Part shown: in pieces, positions 36,810 through 44,807 of the stretch
How positions within the stretch are numbered: position 1 is the stretch's first letter
Layout: each line of letters starts with the position of its first letter
Assembly: GCA_937946835.1 (NCBI GenBank)
Contig: CALFAV010000086.1
Span: forward strand, 1 to 55,271
DNA length: 55,271 bases
Source of the DNA: an uncultured Verrucomicrobiae bacterium
GTDB taxonomy: Bacteria; Verrucomicrobiota; Verrucomicrobiia; Limisphaerales; J093
Reading direction: 5' to 3'
Program-made: the position numbers and the translations under genes
Notes under the pieces: generated by a model
The model's database searches: none
Seen by the model: the letters and a program-made list of their open reading frames with translations, nothing else
Told to the model about the DNA's origin: nothing

Positions 36810-37880
36810 TCACTTGAACGCCTTTACAGTCGCCACGAGCGCCGCGAGACATTCCAACGTGGCTTCCGGGGGTACACCGTGGCCAAGGTTGACGATGTAG
36901 CCGGGCCGGCCTCGCATGGATTCGAGTAGTCGCCGGGTGGCCGTTGCCACCGTGGCGGCGTCGGTTAGGAGGAGTTGGGGGTCGAGGTTGCCCTGGACCG
37001 CGACCGTGGAGGGGAGTTGATCCGCGACCGCGCGGAGGGAGACCGAGGCATCCGCGCTCAACACGTGTGCCCCCCAGCGGCCCAGTTCGGGCCAGCGGTC
37101 GTTGACGCCCTTGGCGAAGAGGATGACCGGCGCCCGGGCGCGCACTTCGGCCACCAGGTCGCGCAGCCAGCGGCCGGAAAGTTCGTCGTAATCCGCCGCA
37201 GGGGCCGTGCCACCCAGGGTGTCGAAGATTTGAACCGCATCGGCGCCGGCCGTGACCTGGAGCTTCAAAAAGTCCGCGATCGCCAGGGTCAGTTTTTCCG
37301 CCAGGCGGCCGTAGAGTCGGGGATTTTCGCGGAACAAGGTCAGGGCCCGGGAAAAAGTGGGCGCGCTGCCGCCCTCCAGCATGAAGTTGGCGAGGGTCCA
37401 GGGAGCACCGGCAAAGCCGAGCAGCGCGGTGCCCCCGCCCAGCGCCGCCCGCACCATTTGCAGGGCTTCGGCCACGTAGGCAAGCCGGTCCGGAACCCCC
37501 GCCGGGTCAAGCCGGTCCACGTGATAGCCGTACTCGATGGTCCATTCCATCTTGATCCCCTCGCCGTTGGTGAATCGGTAGGGTTGTCCCAGCGCCTCGG
37601 CGACCACCAGAATGTCGCTGAAAATGATCGCTGCATCGAAGCCAAATCGCCGAAGGGGCTGCAGCGTGACTTCGGCAGCCAGTGGGGGCGTGCGAACCAG
37701 CTCCAAAAAGGAATGCCGTTCCTTGAGTGCACGATATTCGGGTAAACAGCGCCCCGCCTGGCGCATCAGCCAAACCGGGGGACGGTCCACCGGTCGGCAA
37801 TGACACGCCGCCGCAAAGCGCGAGCGGGCGGTCAGCTCAGAGGGAGCCGCGACCGCTGCCGTGGGCACGGAGCCATTCAC
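36810..37880 (-). CDS. hemE: Uroporphyrinogen decarboxylase
   Basis: Removes four acetate carboxyls from uroporphyrinogen III to give coproporphyrinogen III. Family motifs: PPVWLMRQAGRCLPEYR (the RQAGR signature, about residues 35-51), AAIIFSDILVVAEALG with catalytic Asp, FAGAPWTLANFMLEGG, and GNLDPQLLLTD near the C-terminus. At 356 aa it has the normal length. Translation begins at GTG 37880, with a -10-like TAAGCT six bases before it and no Shine-Dalgarno. Located between the GlnD-like gene and hemN on the same strand. Confidence 0.96.
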   Translation of the reverse strand: MNGSVPTAAVAAPSELTARSRFAAACHCRPVDRPPVWLMRQAGRCLPEYRALKERHSFLELVRTPPLAAEVTLQPLRRFGFDAAIIFSDILVVAEALGQPYRFTNGEGIKMEWTIEYGYHVDRLDPAGVPDRLAYVAEALQMVRAALGGGTALLGFAGAPWTLANFMLEGGSAPTFSRALTLFRENPRLYGRLAEKLTLAIADFLKLQVTAGADAVQIFDTLGGTAPAADYDELSGRWLRDLVAEVRARAPVILFAKGVNDRWPELGRWGAHVLSADASVSLRAVADQLPSTVAVQGNLDPQLLLTDAATVATATRRLLESMRGRPGYIVNLGHGVPPEATLECLAALVATVKAFK

Positions 37881-37886
37881 AAGGGC

Positions 37887-37914
37887 AGCTTAGGCGGGTT
37901 TGACGTCGAGGCAA
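37887..37914 (-). promoter_or_regulatory. Predicted leaderless promoter of hemE
   Basis: On the minus strand TTGCCT (37914-37909), a 16-base spacer and TAAGCT (37892-37887). Six bases later the hemE GTG follows, so the mRNA would begin at the start codon. Confidence 0.45.
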
Positions 37915-37946
37915 CCGTGCAAAGATCCGCCTGCAGGAAAGTGCGT

Positions 37947-39635
37947 TCAGAAGGATTCAGCCAGGGCGGTGGTCAGGCGGGCACGAATGGTCTCCTGACG
38001 CTCGGGAGAAAGGATCGGTTGACCGTCGGACTCGGTCACGTAAAAGGCATCGTCCGCCATGCCGTGGACGGTGTGGATTTTGGCCAGGGAGATGTCCACG
38101 CCCAGTTCGGCCAGGGTGGCGGCCAGAATCGCCAGCAGCCCCAACCGGTCCGGGGCTTGGATTTCCAGCACCGTGCGCCTGGCACAGGCTTGGTTGTCGA
38201 ACGTAATGCGCGGCGGGGCAGGTGCGCGACCGGGGAGCGAGGAGTGAGCTTCCCGAGCGTGGTGAAGAAGCTCCGGCAGGCTCAGCTCGCCGGTCAGCGA
38301 CTTTTCTGCGAGGGCACGGAAAGTGGCCAGGGCGGAGTCACGGGCAGGGGCGTTGGTCCCGGGCTCGGTCACGTAAAAGCGGTCCAGCACAAGATGATCG
38401 CAGCGGGTGTAAATCTCCGCGCTCAGGATATTGAGATTGGCCGCGCTTAACGCGGCCGCGAGTTTGGCAAATAACCCGGAGTGGTCCCAGGTACATACCC
38501 GGATCACCGTACAGCCATGGTGGGGGTAGGCTTGCGCGCGAATGGCGGGAGTCAGAGGGGGCGCGCGGCCTGCTGCATGGAGCGCCAGAAAGGCATGGAT
38601 GACGTTTAAATCGGCCGCAAGATCTTCCAAAGTAAGGTGTTGGAAATAGTTTTCCGGCAGCCCGGCAAATTGGGCCTCGATCTCGTCGGGTGCAATTCCA
38701 AGGGGAGGAACCTCCCGGATCAGGTTGCGCAACTCTTCCCGCCTGGCTGCCGCTGTGGGGACGACCGTTCCGGTTAAGTATTGCAAGGCCCGCGAAAACA
38801 GGGTGCGCAGCAAGGTATCTTTAAACCCGTTCCAAAGCGTCTGACTGGTCCCCAGCGAGTCGGCCAGCGTCAGAAGGGTGAGCATGCGAAGATTTTCTGT
38901 ATCCCCGACCAGCTCGGCGAAGCGACGCACGACCTCGGCATCGTCCAAATCGCGTTTCTGGGACACCATCACCATGGTCAGATGATGCCGGACCAAAAAT
39001 GTCACCCGTTGAGCCTCCGCCGGGGTAAAACCCAAGCGACGAGCCTCGATGGCGGCAATGCGTGCGCCGCTTTCGGTGTGGTTCCCCCCTTCGCCTTTGC
39101 CCACATCATGGAGCAACAGGGCCAGGTACAACAACTCGGGTCGAGGGATTTGCCGAAACAATTCCTTGTAAAGTTCACTGTGGGGCAACTGCTCGTTCCA
39201 AATGGCATCCAATTTTTCGAGGCAAACCAGCGTGTGTTCATCGACCGGGTAAAGATGAAAGTGCTCGTGCTGCACCCGACCACGCTGTCGTTCAAAAGAG
39301 GGGACCAACACACCCAAAAGCCCTGTCTCGTGCATCGGGCGCAGGACTGATCCCACTCGCCCACACGCTCGCAGAAGTTCTCGGAAGTGACCAAGGACCA
39401 ATGGATTCGATCGAAGTTGTTGCTTTAACAACTTGGACACTTGAGCGCGGATTTCGCCGAGGAGCTTCGGATCCAATCGCAGGTTCAACCTTTGTGCGAC
39501 GGAAAAAGCACAAATCGCTAGGTAAGGCTTTGCCGCAAGAATGCCTTCAGACGCCAGATGAACTTTGCCATTGGCAACAACAAAACACTCTCCGTGGTCA
39601 CTGAGGGGAGGAAATATTGTAGAATCACCCTGCAT
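37947..39635 (-). CDS. GlnD-like protein lacking the nucleotidyltransferase domain (HD-ACT-ACT)
   Basis: GlnD senses glutamine and adds or removes UMP on PII. This 562-aa protein corresponds only to the C-terminal part. It starts within the helical linker (ECFVVANGKVHLASEGIL), continues with the HD phosphohydrolase domain (LYLALLLHDVGKGEGGNHTESGARIAAIEA, VRHHLTMVMVS) and ends with two ACT domains (WDHSGLFAKLAAALSAANLNILSAEI and PDRLGLLAILAATLAELGVDISLAKIHT). The N-terminal domain of about 350 residues with the uridylyltransferase site is absent. The break coincides with the change to AT-rich DNA carrying mnmG. It may be a truncated gene or a natural HD-ACT protein; the frame itself is intact. 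Confidence 0.8.
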   Translation of the reverse strand: MQGDSTIFPPLSDHGECFVVANGKVHLASEGILAAKPYLAICAFSVAQRLNLRLDPKLLGEIRAQVSKLLKQQLRSNPLVLGHFRELLRACGRVGSVLRPMHETGLLGVLVPSFERQRGRVQHEHFHLYPVDEHTLVCLEKLDAIWNEQLPHSELYKELFRQIPRPELLYLALLLHDVGKGEGGNHTESGARIAAIEARRLGFTPAEAQRVTFLVRHHLTMVMVSQKRDLDDAEVVRRFAELVGDTENLRMLTLLTLADSLGTSQTLWNGFKDTLLRTLFSRALQYLTGTVVPTAAARREELRNLIREVPPLGIAPDEIEAQFAGLPENYFQHLTLEDLAADLNVIHAFLALHAAGRAPPLTPAIRAQAYPHHGCTVIRVCTWDHSGLFAKLAAALSAANLNILSAEIYTRCDHLVLDRFYVTEPGTNAPARDSALATFRALAEKSLTGELSLPELLHHAREAHSSLPGRAPAPPRITFDNQACARRTVLEIQAPDRLGLLAILAATLAELGVDISLAKIHTVHGMADDAFYVTESDGQPILSPERQETIRARLTTALAESF

Positions 39636-39701
39636 GTAGGGTATTTGTTCACCAAAAAAGCGATTAAAATATTTTAACGACTAATTCGCGTATTTCAACT
39701 T

Positions 39702-41603
39702 TTACCTATTTTTTGTCAAGCTCCGCTGGGTCCAAATCAACAACAGACTTAGGTCTGCTGGGGTTACCCCGGATATGCGTGCCGCCTGTCCAAGAGTCTG
39801 TGGTCTAAGCGATTGCAACTTTTGTTTCGCTTCCGTTCGAAGTCCGGGTATGGTAGCATAGTCAATCCATTCTGGAATAGTCCGTTGTTCAAGTTCACGT
39901 AATCGGTTAATTTCCTTCGCCTGCCGTTCCAAATAGCCAGCGTATTTGACGGTAATCTCAACAGATTGAATAACTTCTGATGGGAGATTTTCCTCAATCA
40001 ATGGAAGATCCAAGTAGGTCACCTCATTCCTTCTCAAAACCTGCTCCAAAGTAAGTCCTGCCCACCTTGTTTGTTTTAGGCGATTAATTTCTTCGGCAAC
40101 TTGTCTGTATTTTTCCTCCGTCTTTCGATAATTCTTTTCTGGCAGAAGTCCAACTTTATAACCAATTGGTGCCAACCGCTCATCAGCATTATCTTGCCTC
40201 AAAAGTAAACGATATTCAGCTCTCGAGGTAAACACTCGATACGGCTCAGAGGTGCCTTTTGTTGTCAAATCATCTATTAAAACTCCTATATACGCTTGAT
40301 CCCTGCCCAATACCAATTCTGGCTTACCTTGAACTCGCAATGCTGCGTTTATTCCTGCGATGATTCCTTGTGCGGCTGCCTCTTCGTAGCCGGAAGTTCC
40401 GTTGATCTGTCCGGCTAAAAAAAGATTTCGGCAGATTTTGGTTTCTAGGGTAGGTAGAAGTTGAGTTGGCGGAACGTAATCATATTCAACAGCATATCCT
40501 GGACGTGTAATTTCTGCTTTTTCGCAGCCCACTACGGAACGAATCAATTCAACCTGTACTTCAAATGGAAGACTAGTGGAGAGGCCATTGACGTAGAATT
40601 CATCAGTAGTGATCCCTTCCGGTTCTAAAAATATTTGGTGTTGTTCTTTATCTCTAAACCGAACAATTTTGTCTTCAACTGACGGGCAATAGCGTGGCCC
40701 TGTACCTTTGATGATACCTGCGTAGAGTGGAGACTTATGTAAGTTTTCTATAATTATTTTCCGTGTCCTTTCTGTTGTGTGGGTTAGATAACAATCAATT
40801 TGGCCACCAACTCGATCAAGCATTGAGTCTGGTGGATACACAGAAGGTGAATTCTTCTTAATCCTATCGGCATTATGACTGTTGTGTTCCACGTGGAACA
40901 AATCATCTTTCCAGAAGCTAAACCACGGAATCGGATGATCCCCTTGTTGAATTTCAAGTTTATAAAAATCAATGCCTCTTTTCAGGATCCTTGGCGGTGT
41001 CCCAGTTTTGAAACGAGCCAATTCCAATCCGATTTCAGATAAGGATTTGGAAAGTCCAATTGCAGAATACTCTCCAGATCTTCCACCCGGGGTCTGATTA
41101 ATTCCGACATGAATCAAACCATGTAGAAACGTTCCTGTGGTCAGAACAACAGTTTTCCCAACAAAGCTTATACCGTAATTGGTTAAAACGCCCACAGCGC
41201 ATCCACGATCAGTGATTAAATTGATAGTTTGTGCCTGCTTTAAATCGAGTCGGGGTTGACGCTCGCAAACCTGTTTCAAGCGGAACTGATACGCCTTTTT
41301 ATCACACTGCGCACGCGGAGCCCATACTGATGGCCCTTTTTTGATGTTAAGCATCCGAAATTGAATTCCGGTCATGTCTGTATTCTTACCCATTTCACCC
41401 CCTAAAGCATCTATTTCACGGACCAAATGTCCTTTTGCAATACCGCCAACTGCTGGATTGCACGACATTTGCCCGATCGTATCCAAGTTCATTGTAAGGA
41501 GTAAGGTTTCGCAGCCAATGCGCGCAGCGGCCAGGGCGGCCTCTATACCCGCGTGGCCTGCTCCTACAACGATAACATCATATTTCTTTGGATACTGGTA
41601 CAT
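39702..41603 (-). CDS. mnmG: tRNA uridine-5-carboxymethylaminomethyl modification enzyme MnmG
   Basis: FAD-dependent partner of MnmE, modifying wobble U34 of several tRNAs. The full 633-aa length is present: DVIVVGAGHAGIEAALAAARIG (FAD site), MSCNPAVGGIAKGHLVREIDALGG, TGTFLHGLIHVG, GTGPRYCPSVEDKIVRF, LAGQINGTSGYEEAAAQG, and a C-terminal helical domain. Base composition is very different from the neighbours: two 60-base rows counted had 28 and 25 G+C, against 39 in a row of the PduS-like gene. A parS-like palindrome lies inside the gene (40885-40900). mnmE is not in the window. A promoter is visible upstream. Confidence 0.97.
   Translation of the reverse strand: MYQYPKKYDVIVVGAGHAGIEAALAAARIGCETLLLTMNLDTIGQMSCNPAVGGIAKGHLVREIDALGGEMGKNTDMTGIQFRMLNIKKGPSVWAPRAQCDKKAYQFRLKQVCERQPRLDLKQAQTINLITDRGCAVGVLTNYGISFVGKTVVLTTGTFLHGLIHVGINQTPGGRSGEYSAIGLSKSLSEIGLELARFKTGTPPRILKRGIDFYKLEIQQGDHPIPWFSFWKDDLFHVEHNSHNADRIKKNSPSVYPPDSMLDRVGGQIDCYLTHTTERTRKIIIENLHKSPLYAGIIKGTGPRYCPSVEDKIVRFRDKEQHQIFLEPEGITTDEFYVNGLSTSLPFEVQVELIRSVVGCEKAEITRPGYAVEYDYVPPTQLLPTLETKICRNLFLAGQINGTSGYEEAAAQGIIAGINAALRVQGKPELVLGRDQAYIGVLIDDLTTKGTSEPYRVFTSRAEYRLLLRQDNADERLAPIGYKVGLLPEKNYRKTEEKYRQVAEEINRLKQTRWAGLTLEQVLRRNEVTYLDLPLIEENLPSEVIQSVEITVKYAGYLERQAKEINRLRELEQRTIPEWIDYATIPGLRTEAKQKLQSLRPQTLGQAARISGVTPADLSLLLIWTQRSLTKNR
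40885..40900. other. parS-like centromere site inside mnmG
   Basis: The 16-base perfect palindrome TGTTCCACGTGGAACA matches the bacterial parS consensus (TGTTTCACGTGAAACA, with the T-to-C variant known in Pseudomonas). Within mnmG it encodes the FHVEHN segment. parS recruits ParB, which loads SMC and segregates origins. parA and parB are not in the window. Confidence 0.75.
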
Positions 41604-41616
41604 AAAGATGGCAAAT

Positions 41617-41646
41617 AGAATAAACAGATATTGTAAATCTTCTCAA
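41617..41646 (-). promoter_or_regulatory. Predicted sigma70 promoter of mnmG
   Basis: On the minus strand TTGAGA (41646-41641), an 18-base spacer and TATTCT (41622-41617), then 13 bases to the mnmG ATG. Confidence 0.5.
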
Positions 41647-41659
41647 TGCCCTCTGTAAA

Positions 41660-41684
41660 TTGATTAGTAATCAATGTTAATCAA
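41660..41684. repeat. Palindrome plus third half-site upstream of mnmG
   Basis: TTGATTA-G-TAATCAA (41660-41674) is a perfect inverted repeat, and TTAATCAA follows at 41677-41684. It lies just upstream of the predicted mnmG -35, so it could be an operator. It does not resemble a DnaA box. Confidence 0.4.
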
Positions 41685-42100
41685 ATATGTAGCTCTAATT
41701 CAAATATTAGTAGCAAGATACCCTGCCATACATCGAGGCTCAAGCGCGAGTTGGCTCTTGGGTTGCACGGAAAACCCGTCCGGCTCCCTCGTCCCTGAAC
41801 TGAAGACCCGGCCGTAAAACCCCTTAGCGGCAAGTCCCTACGCGGCTCGACTTCGCTCTGCTCGCATTCCGACCGGAATACCAAGACAGAACGCGCTCCT
41901 GCGTCGCCGGACCCTTCCCGTCATGGGCCAAGACAAGCTGATCAGACTCAGGGCAGCGTTCCTTGCGAGCTGTCGGTAAAGTTTCCCTGCTCATCGCGAC
42001 CCAATTGCGCCAAGGGCGCTTTGGCGGTGAGTCGGCACCTGAGTTCCCGGCCGGATTCGGCTCGCCACCCGCGGCGAATTCATTAACTTTGCCAAGACAC
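41685..42100. other. Non-coding transition between AT-rich mnmG block and the PduS-like gene
   Basis: About 415 bases. The composition shifts here from AT-rich (to about 41,730) to GC-rich (one row at 41,761 has 37 of 60 G+C). No gene, tRNA or DnaA box was recognised. An in-frame TTG at 41963 would extend the PduS-like protein by 46 residues, but those residues do not match the family. Confidence 0.4.
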
Positions 42101-43417
42101 GTGACGCTTGCGGATCAAGTCAAACTTGCCGGTGTGGTTGGGGCTGGGGGCGGCGGTTTTCCCACCCACGTCAAGGTGTCCGCGCGCGCCGACGTGGTGC
42201 TGGCCAACGGCGCCGAGTGCGAGCCGTTGCTACACAAAGACGCGGCCGTAATGGAACACCAGGCGCGGGAGCTGTTGCGCGGAGTACTCCTCACGATGGA
42301 GGCGGTGGGTGCGCGCGCGGGCATCGTCGGCATCAAGGCCAAGAATCACGCCGCAGTGGAGGCAGTCGAAACCGCGTGCGCCGGTACCCCCGTGCGGGTT
42401 CACCGTCTCGGGGACTACTACCCGGCGGGCGACGAGTACGATCTGGTGTACACCACCACCGGCCGGTTAATCCCCCCCGGGGGCCTGCCGCTCCACGTGG
42501 GGGTGGTGGTCTGCAACGTCGAGACCCTGGTCAACGTGGCCGCCGCCGCGGAAAGCCGGCCGGTCACGCACAAAACCCTCACCCTGGCCGGCGCCGTGAA
42601 TCAGCCGACCACCGTGACCGTGCCGGTGGGCACGACCTTTCGCGACGCCATCGAGGCCACCGGCGGTTTCGCCACCAATCGGCCCGTGTTATGCATCGGC
42701 GGCCTGATGATGGGCGAGACCACCGAGGACCTGGACACGCCGATCACCAAAACCACCACCGGCGTGGTCGTGCTGCCGCGGGATCACCCCGTCGCCCGGC
42801 GCAAACTCACGCCTCCGACCGCCCAAAATGCCATCGGCAAATCCGCCTGCGACCAGTGCCGGTACTGCACCGAGTACTGCCCGCGCTACCTGCTTGGCTA
42901 TGCGGTCGAGCCGCATCAGGTCATGCGCAGCCTGGCCTTCACCGCCACCGGCACCGCGTACTGGAACCAGTGGGCCGCGCTCTGCTGCGCGTGCGGCCTG
43001 TGCACGCTCTACGCCTGCCCCGAGGAACTTTTTCCGAAAGAAGCCTGCGACCAGGCCAAGGCCGAGATGCGCCGGGCCGGCGTCAAATGGTCCGGCCCGA
43101 CCGCGGTCAAGCCACACGTGATGCGCGACGGCCGCCGCGTGCCCATCGCGAGCCTGATGAAACGGCTCCACTTGCAGGCGTACGAGCACCCGGCTCCCTG
43201 GCAGCCCACCCGCATCGAGCCGCGCCGACTGGTCCTGCCCCTGAAACAACACGCCGGCGTGCCGTGCCGTCCGCGCGTGCAGCCCGGGGATACCGTTCGC
43301 GCAGGCGACGCCGTGGGCGAAGTGCCGGAGGGTGCGCTGGGCGCCCCGGTACACGCGCCGTGTGATGCCCGGGTGAGTTCCGTCAGTGACCACATTGTGC
43401 TGGAGCGCCTCCCATGA
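42101..43417 (+). CDS. PduS/RnfC-like Fe-S flavoprotein of a bacterial microcompartment
   Basis: Resembles PduS (cobalamin reductase) and RnfC. The glycine-rich GVVGAGGGGFPTHVK near the N-terminus and the NGAECEPLLHKD segment are the flavin/NADH-binding part. An SLBB-like segment (HKTLTLAGAVNQPTTVTVPVGTTFRDAIE) follows. Two 4Fe-4S motifs, CDQCRYCTEYC and CCACGLCTLYAC, lie around residues 250-310, and a lipoyl-like C-terminal domain (VQPGDTVRAGDAVGEV) ends the protein. GTG at 42101 gives the family start. Its stop overlaps the start of a PduT-like shell gene (ATGA). In known compartments this pair moves electrons across the shell to regenerate cofactors; here the enzymatic core is missing from the window. 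Confidence 0.85.
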   Translation: MTLADQVKLAGVVGAGGGGFPTHVKVSARADVVLANGAECEPLLHKDAAVMEHQARELLRGVLLTMEAVGARAGIVGIKAKNHAAVEAVETACAGTPVRVHRLGDYYPAGDEYDLVYTTTGRLIPPGGLPLHVGVVVCNVETLVNVAAAAESRPVTHKTLTLAGAVNQPTTVTVPVGTTFRDAIEATGGFATNRPVLCIGGLMMGETTEDLDTPITKTTTGVVVLPRDHPVARRKLTPPTAQNAIGKSACDQCRYCTEYCPRYLLGYAVEPHQVMRSLAFTATGTAYWNQWAALCCACGLCTLYACPEELFPKEACDQAKAEMRRAGVKWSGPTAVKPHVMRDGRRVPIASLMKRLHLQAYEHPAPWQPTRIEPRRLVLPLKQHAGVPCRPRVQPGDTVRAGDAVGEVPEGALGAPVHAPCDARVSSVSDHIVLERLP

Positions 43418-43965
43418 ATGACAAATCCATCGGCCTGATTGAACTGTCCAGCGTGGCCGCCGGCTTTGCCGTGGCCGACACCATGCTCAAGGCGGGCAAC
43501 GTGCGCCTGCTCTTGTCCCGCTCGATTTGCTCGGGCAAGTACATGGTCCTGATCGGCGGGGATGCAGCGGCCGTTCAGAGCGCCGTGCAGGCCGGGGCCG
43601 AGGCGGCCAATGGTTGCCTGATTGACTCGTTCGTTATTGCCAATGTGCACCCGGAGGTCTTCACCGCGCTGGGGCGCACCCGGCTCCCCGAAACGACCGG
43701 CGCGCTGGGCATCCTCGAGTCGTTCAACGTCGCCACCCTCATCCGCGCCGCGGACGCCGCGGCCAAGGCGGCGCCGGTTCAGCTCCTGGAGGTGCGCCTG
43801 GCCATGGCATTGGGGGGCAAGGCATTTTGCACCCTCACCGGCGACATCGGCTCCGTGCAAAGCGCCGTGGCGGCGGGCCGCCAGGTCATCGCCGAGGCCG
43901 GCGTGTTGGTCAACGCGGTGGTGATCTCGCGTCCCCACCCGGACGTGTACCGGGAAGTGGTCTGA
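43414..43965 (+). CDS. BMC-T shell protein, PduT-like
   Basis: A 183-aa protein with two tandem BMC domains (residues 5-90 and 96-180), so a trimeric pseudohexamer. Each starts with an IGLIELSS or LGILESFN strand and has the hexamer-interface motif. Cys39 in LLSRSICSGKYMVLIGGD matches the cysteine that holds a 4Fe-4S cluster in the central pore of PduT. The translational overlap with the PduS-like gene supports a redox shuttle through the shell. No BMC-H or BMC-P gene and no signature enzyme is nearby, so this may be a satellite locus. Confidence 0.9.
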   Translation: MNDKSIGLIELSSVAAGFAVADTMLKAGNVRLLLSRSICSGKYMVLIGGDAAAVQSAVQAGAEAANGCLIDSFVIANVHPEVFTALGRTRLPETTGALGILESFNVATLIRAADAAAKAAPVQLLEVRLAMALGGKAFCTLTGDIGSVQSAVAAGRQVIAEAGVLVNAVVISRPHPDVYREVV

Positions 43966-43976
43966 AGGGCGGGACG

Positions 43977-44004
43977 TTGACGGGCGGGACGGGGGATGTA
44001 GGCT
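43977..44004 (+). promoter_or_regulatory. Predicted leaderless promoter of the Uma2 gene
   Basis: TTGACG (43977-43982), a 16-base spacer and TAGGCT (43999-44004), then six bases to the ATG at 44011. It lies in the short gap after the PduT-like gene. Confidence 0.5.
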
Positions 44005-44010
44005 GAGACC

Positions 44011-44646
44011 ATGCCGACCGTGGTGTCCATCGCCAAGAACTGTGATCGTCAGCTTTGGACGGCGGAGGAGTTCCTGGACTGGCTGCAGCCGGGGGTCCAC
44101 GCCGACCTCATTGACGGAGAAAAGTTCATGCATTCACCGGTCAATCTGCGTCATGCGCGGCTGTTGAACTTTCTGGATCACTTGCTGCGGAATTACCTCG
44201 AGCGCTTCAAGCTCGGCGAACTTTTCCGCGAGGTGGTGGCGGTGCGGCTCAGCTCGCGCAATGTGTTTCTGCCGGACCTGGCGTTCTTCACCAACGAGCA
44301 GGTGCCCCGCCTTACGCCCACGCACGCGCCCTTTGCGCCCACGCTGGTGGTGGAGGCGCTATCGCCGTACTCGGACGAGCGCGACACCGGGCCGAAGTTT
44401 GCGGCCTACGAGGAGCACGGCGTGCAGGAGTATTGGATCCTTGATCCGGAGACACTCGCGCACCGGTTTTACCGGCGGGAAGGGGAGTTGTTGGTGGAGT
44501 TTGCCGTCGGCGAGCCGGTGATTCGGGCGCACACGATCCCCGGTTTCTGGCTGCGGCGCGAATGGTTGAATCCCGAAGCGCTGCCCGAAGTGGCCCGCTG
44601 CGGGGCGGAGATTCTGGGAACGGCCGGCACCACATCCGGCGCTTGA
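44011..44646 (+). CDS. Uma2-family (DUF820) putative nuclease
   Basis: A 211-aa protein of the Uma2 family, which has a PD-(D/E)XK nuclease-like fold. Seen: WTAEEFLDWLQPGVHADLIDGE at the N-terminus, the acidic FLPDLAFF strand, and the VVEALSPYSDERDTGPKFAAYEEHGVQEYWILDPE core with Glu and Lys catalytic positions. The family is abundant in cyanobacteria and multicellular bacteria, usually with no known substrate. It has its own promoter, separate from the BMC pair. Confidence 0.85.
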   Translation: MPTVVSIAKNCDRQLWTAEEFLDWLQPGVHADLIDGEKFMHSPVNLRHARLLNFLDHLLRNYLERFKLGELFREVVAVRLSSRNVFLPDLAFFTNEQVPRLTPTHAPFAPTLVVEALSPYSDERDTGPKFAAYEEHGVQEYWILDPETLAHRFYRREGELLVEFAVGEPVIRAHTIPGFWLRREWLNPEALPEVARCGAEILGTAGTTSGA

Positions 44647-44807
44647 GCCGCGCCCGGTGCGGGGGTTTGCCGGCCCCGCGCCGCCGGTTGAAGTTCCGCG
44701 GAGTCCGTCCCTCAGGTCACCTCGGAACCGGACGGCGGGGCGCGTCAAACGGCGCGTTGCTTTCCCGCCGCCGGGCGGCAGACTCGCCCCTCGACGTGGA
44801 ACCGACC

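Noticed and set aside
41963-42100. TTG start extending the PduS-like protein by 46 residues
   Set aside because: The extra residues do not resemble the family N-terminus, whereas the GTG at 42101 gives an immediate match to the GVVGAGGxGFPTH region.
41604-42100. Replication origin with DnaA boxes
   Set aside because: No TTATCCACA-type 9-mers were seen. The origin idea is kept only as a hypothesis based on gene orientation and the parS-like site.
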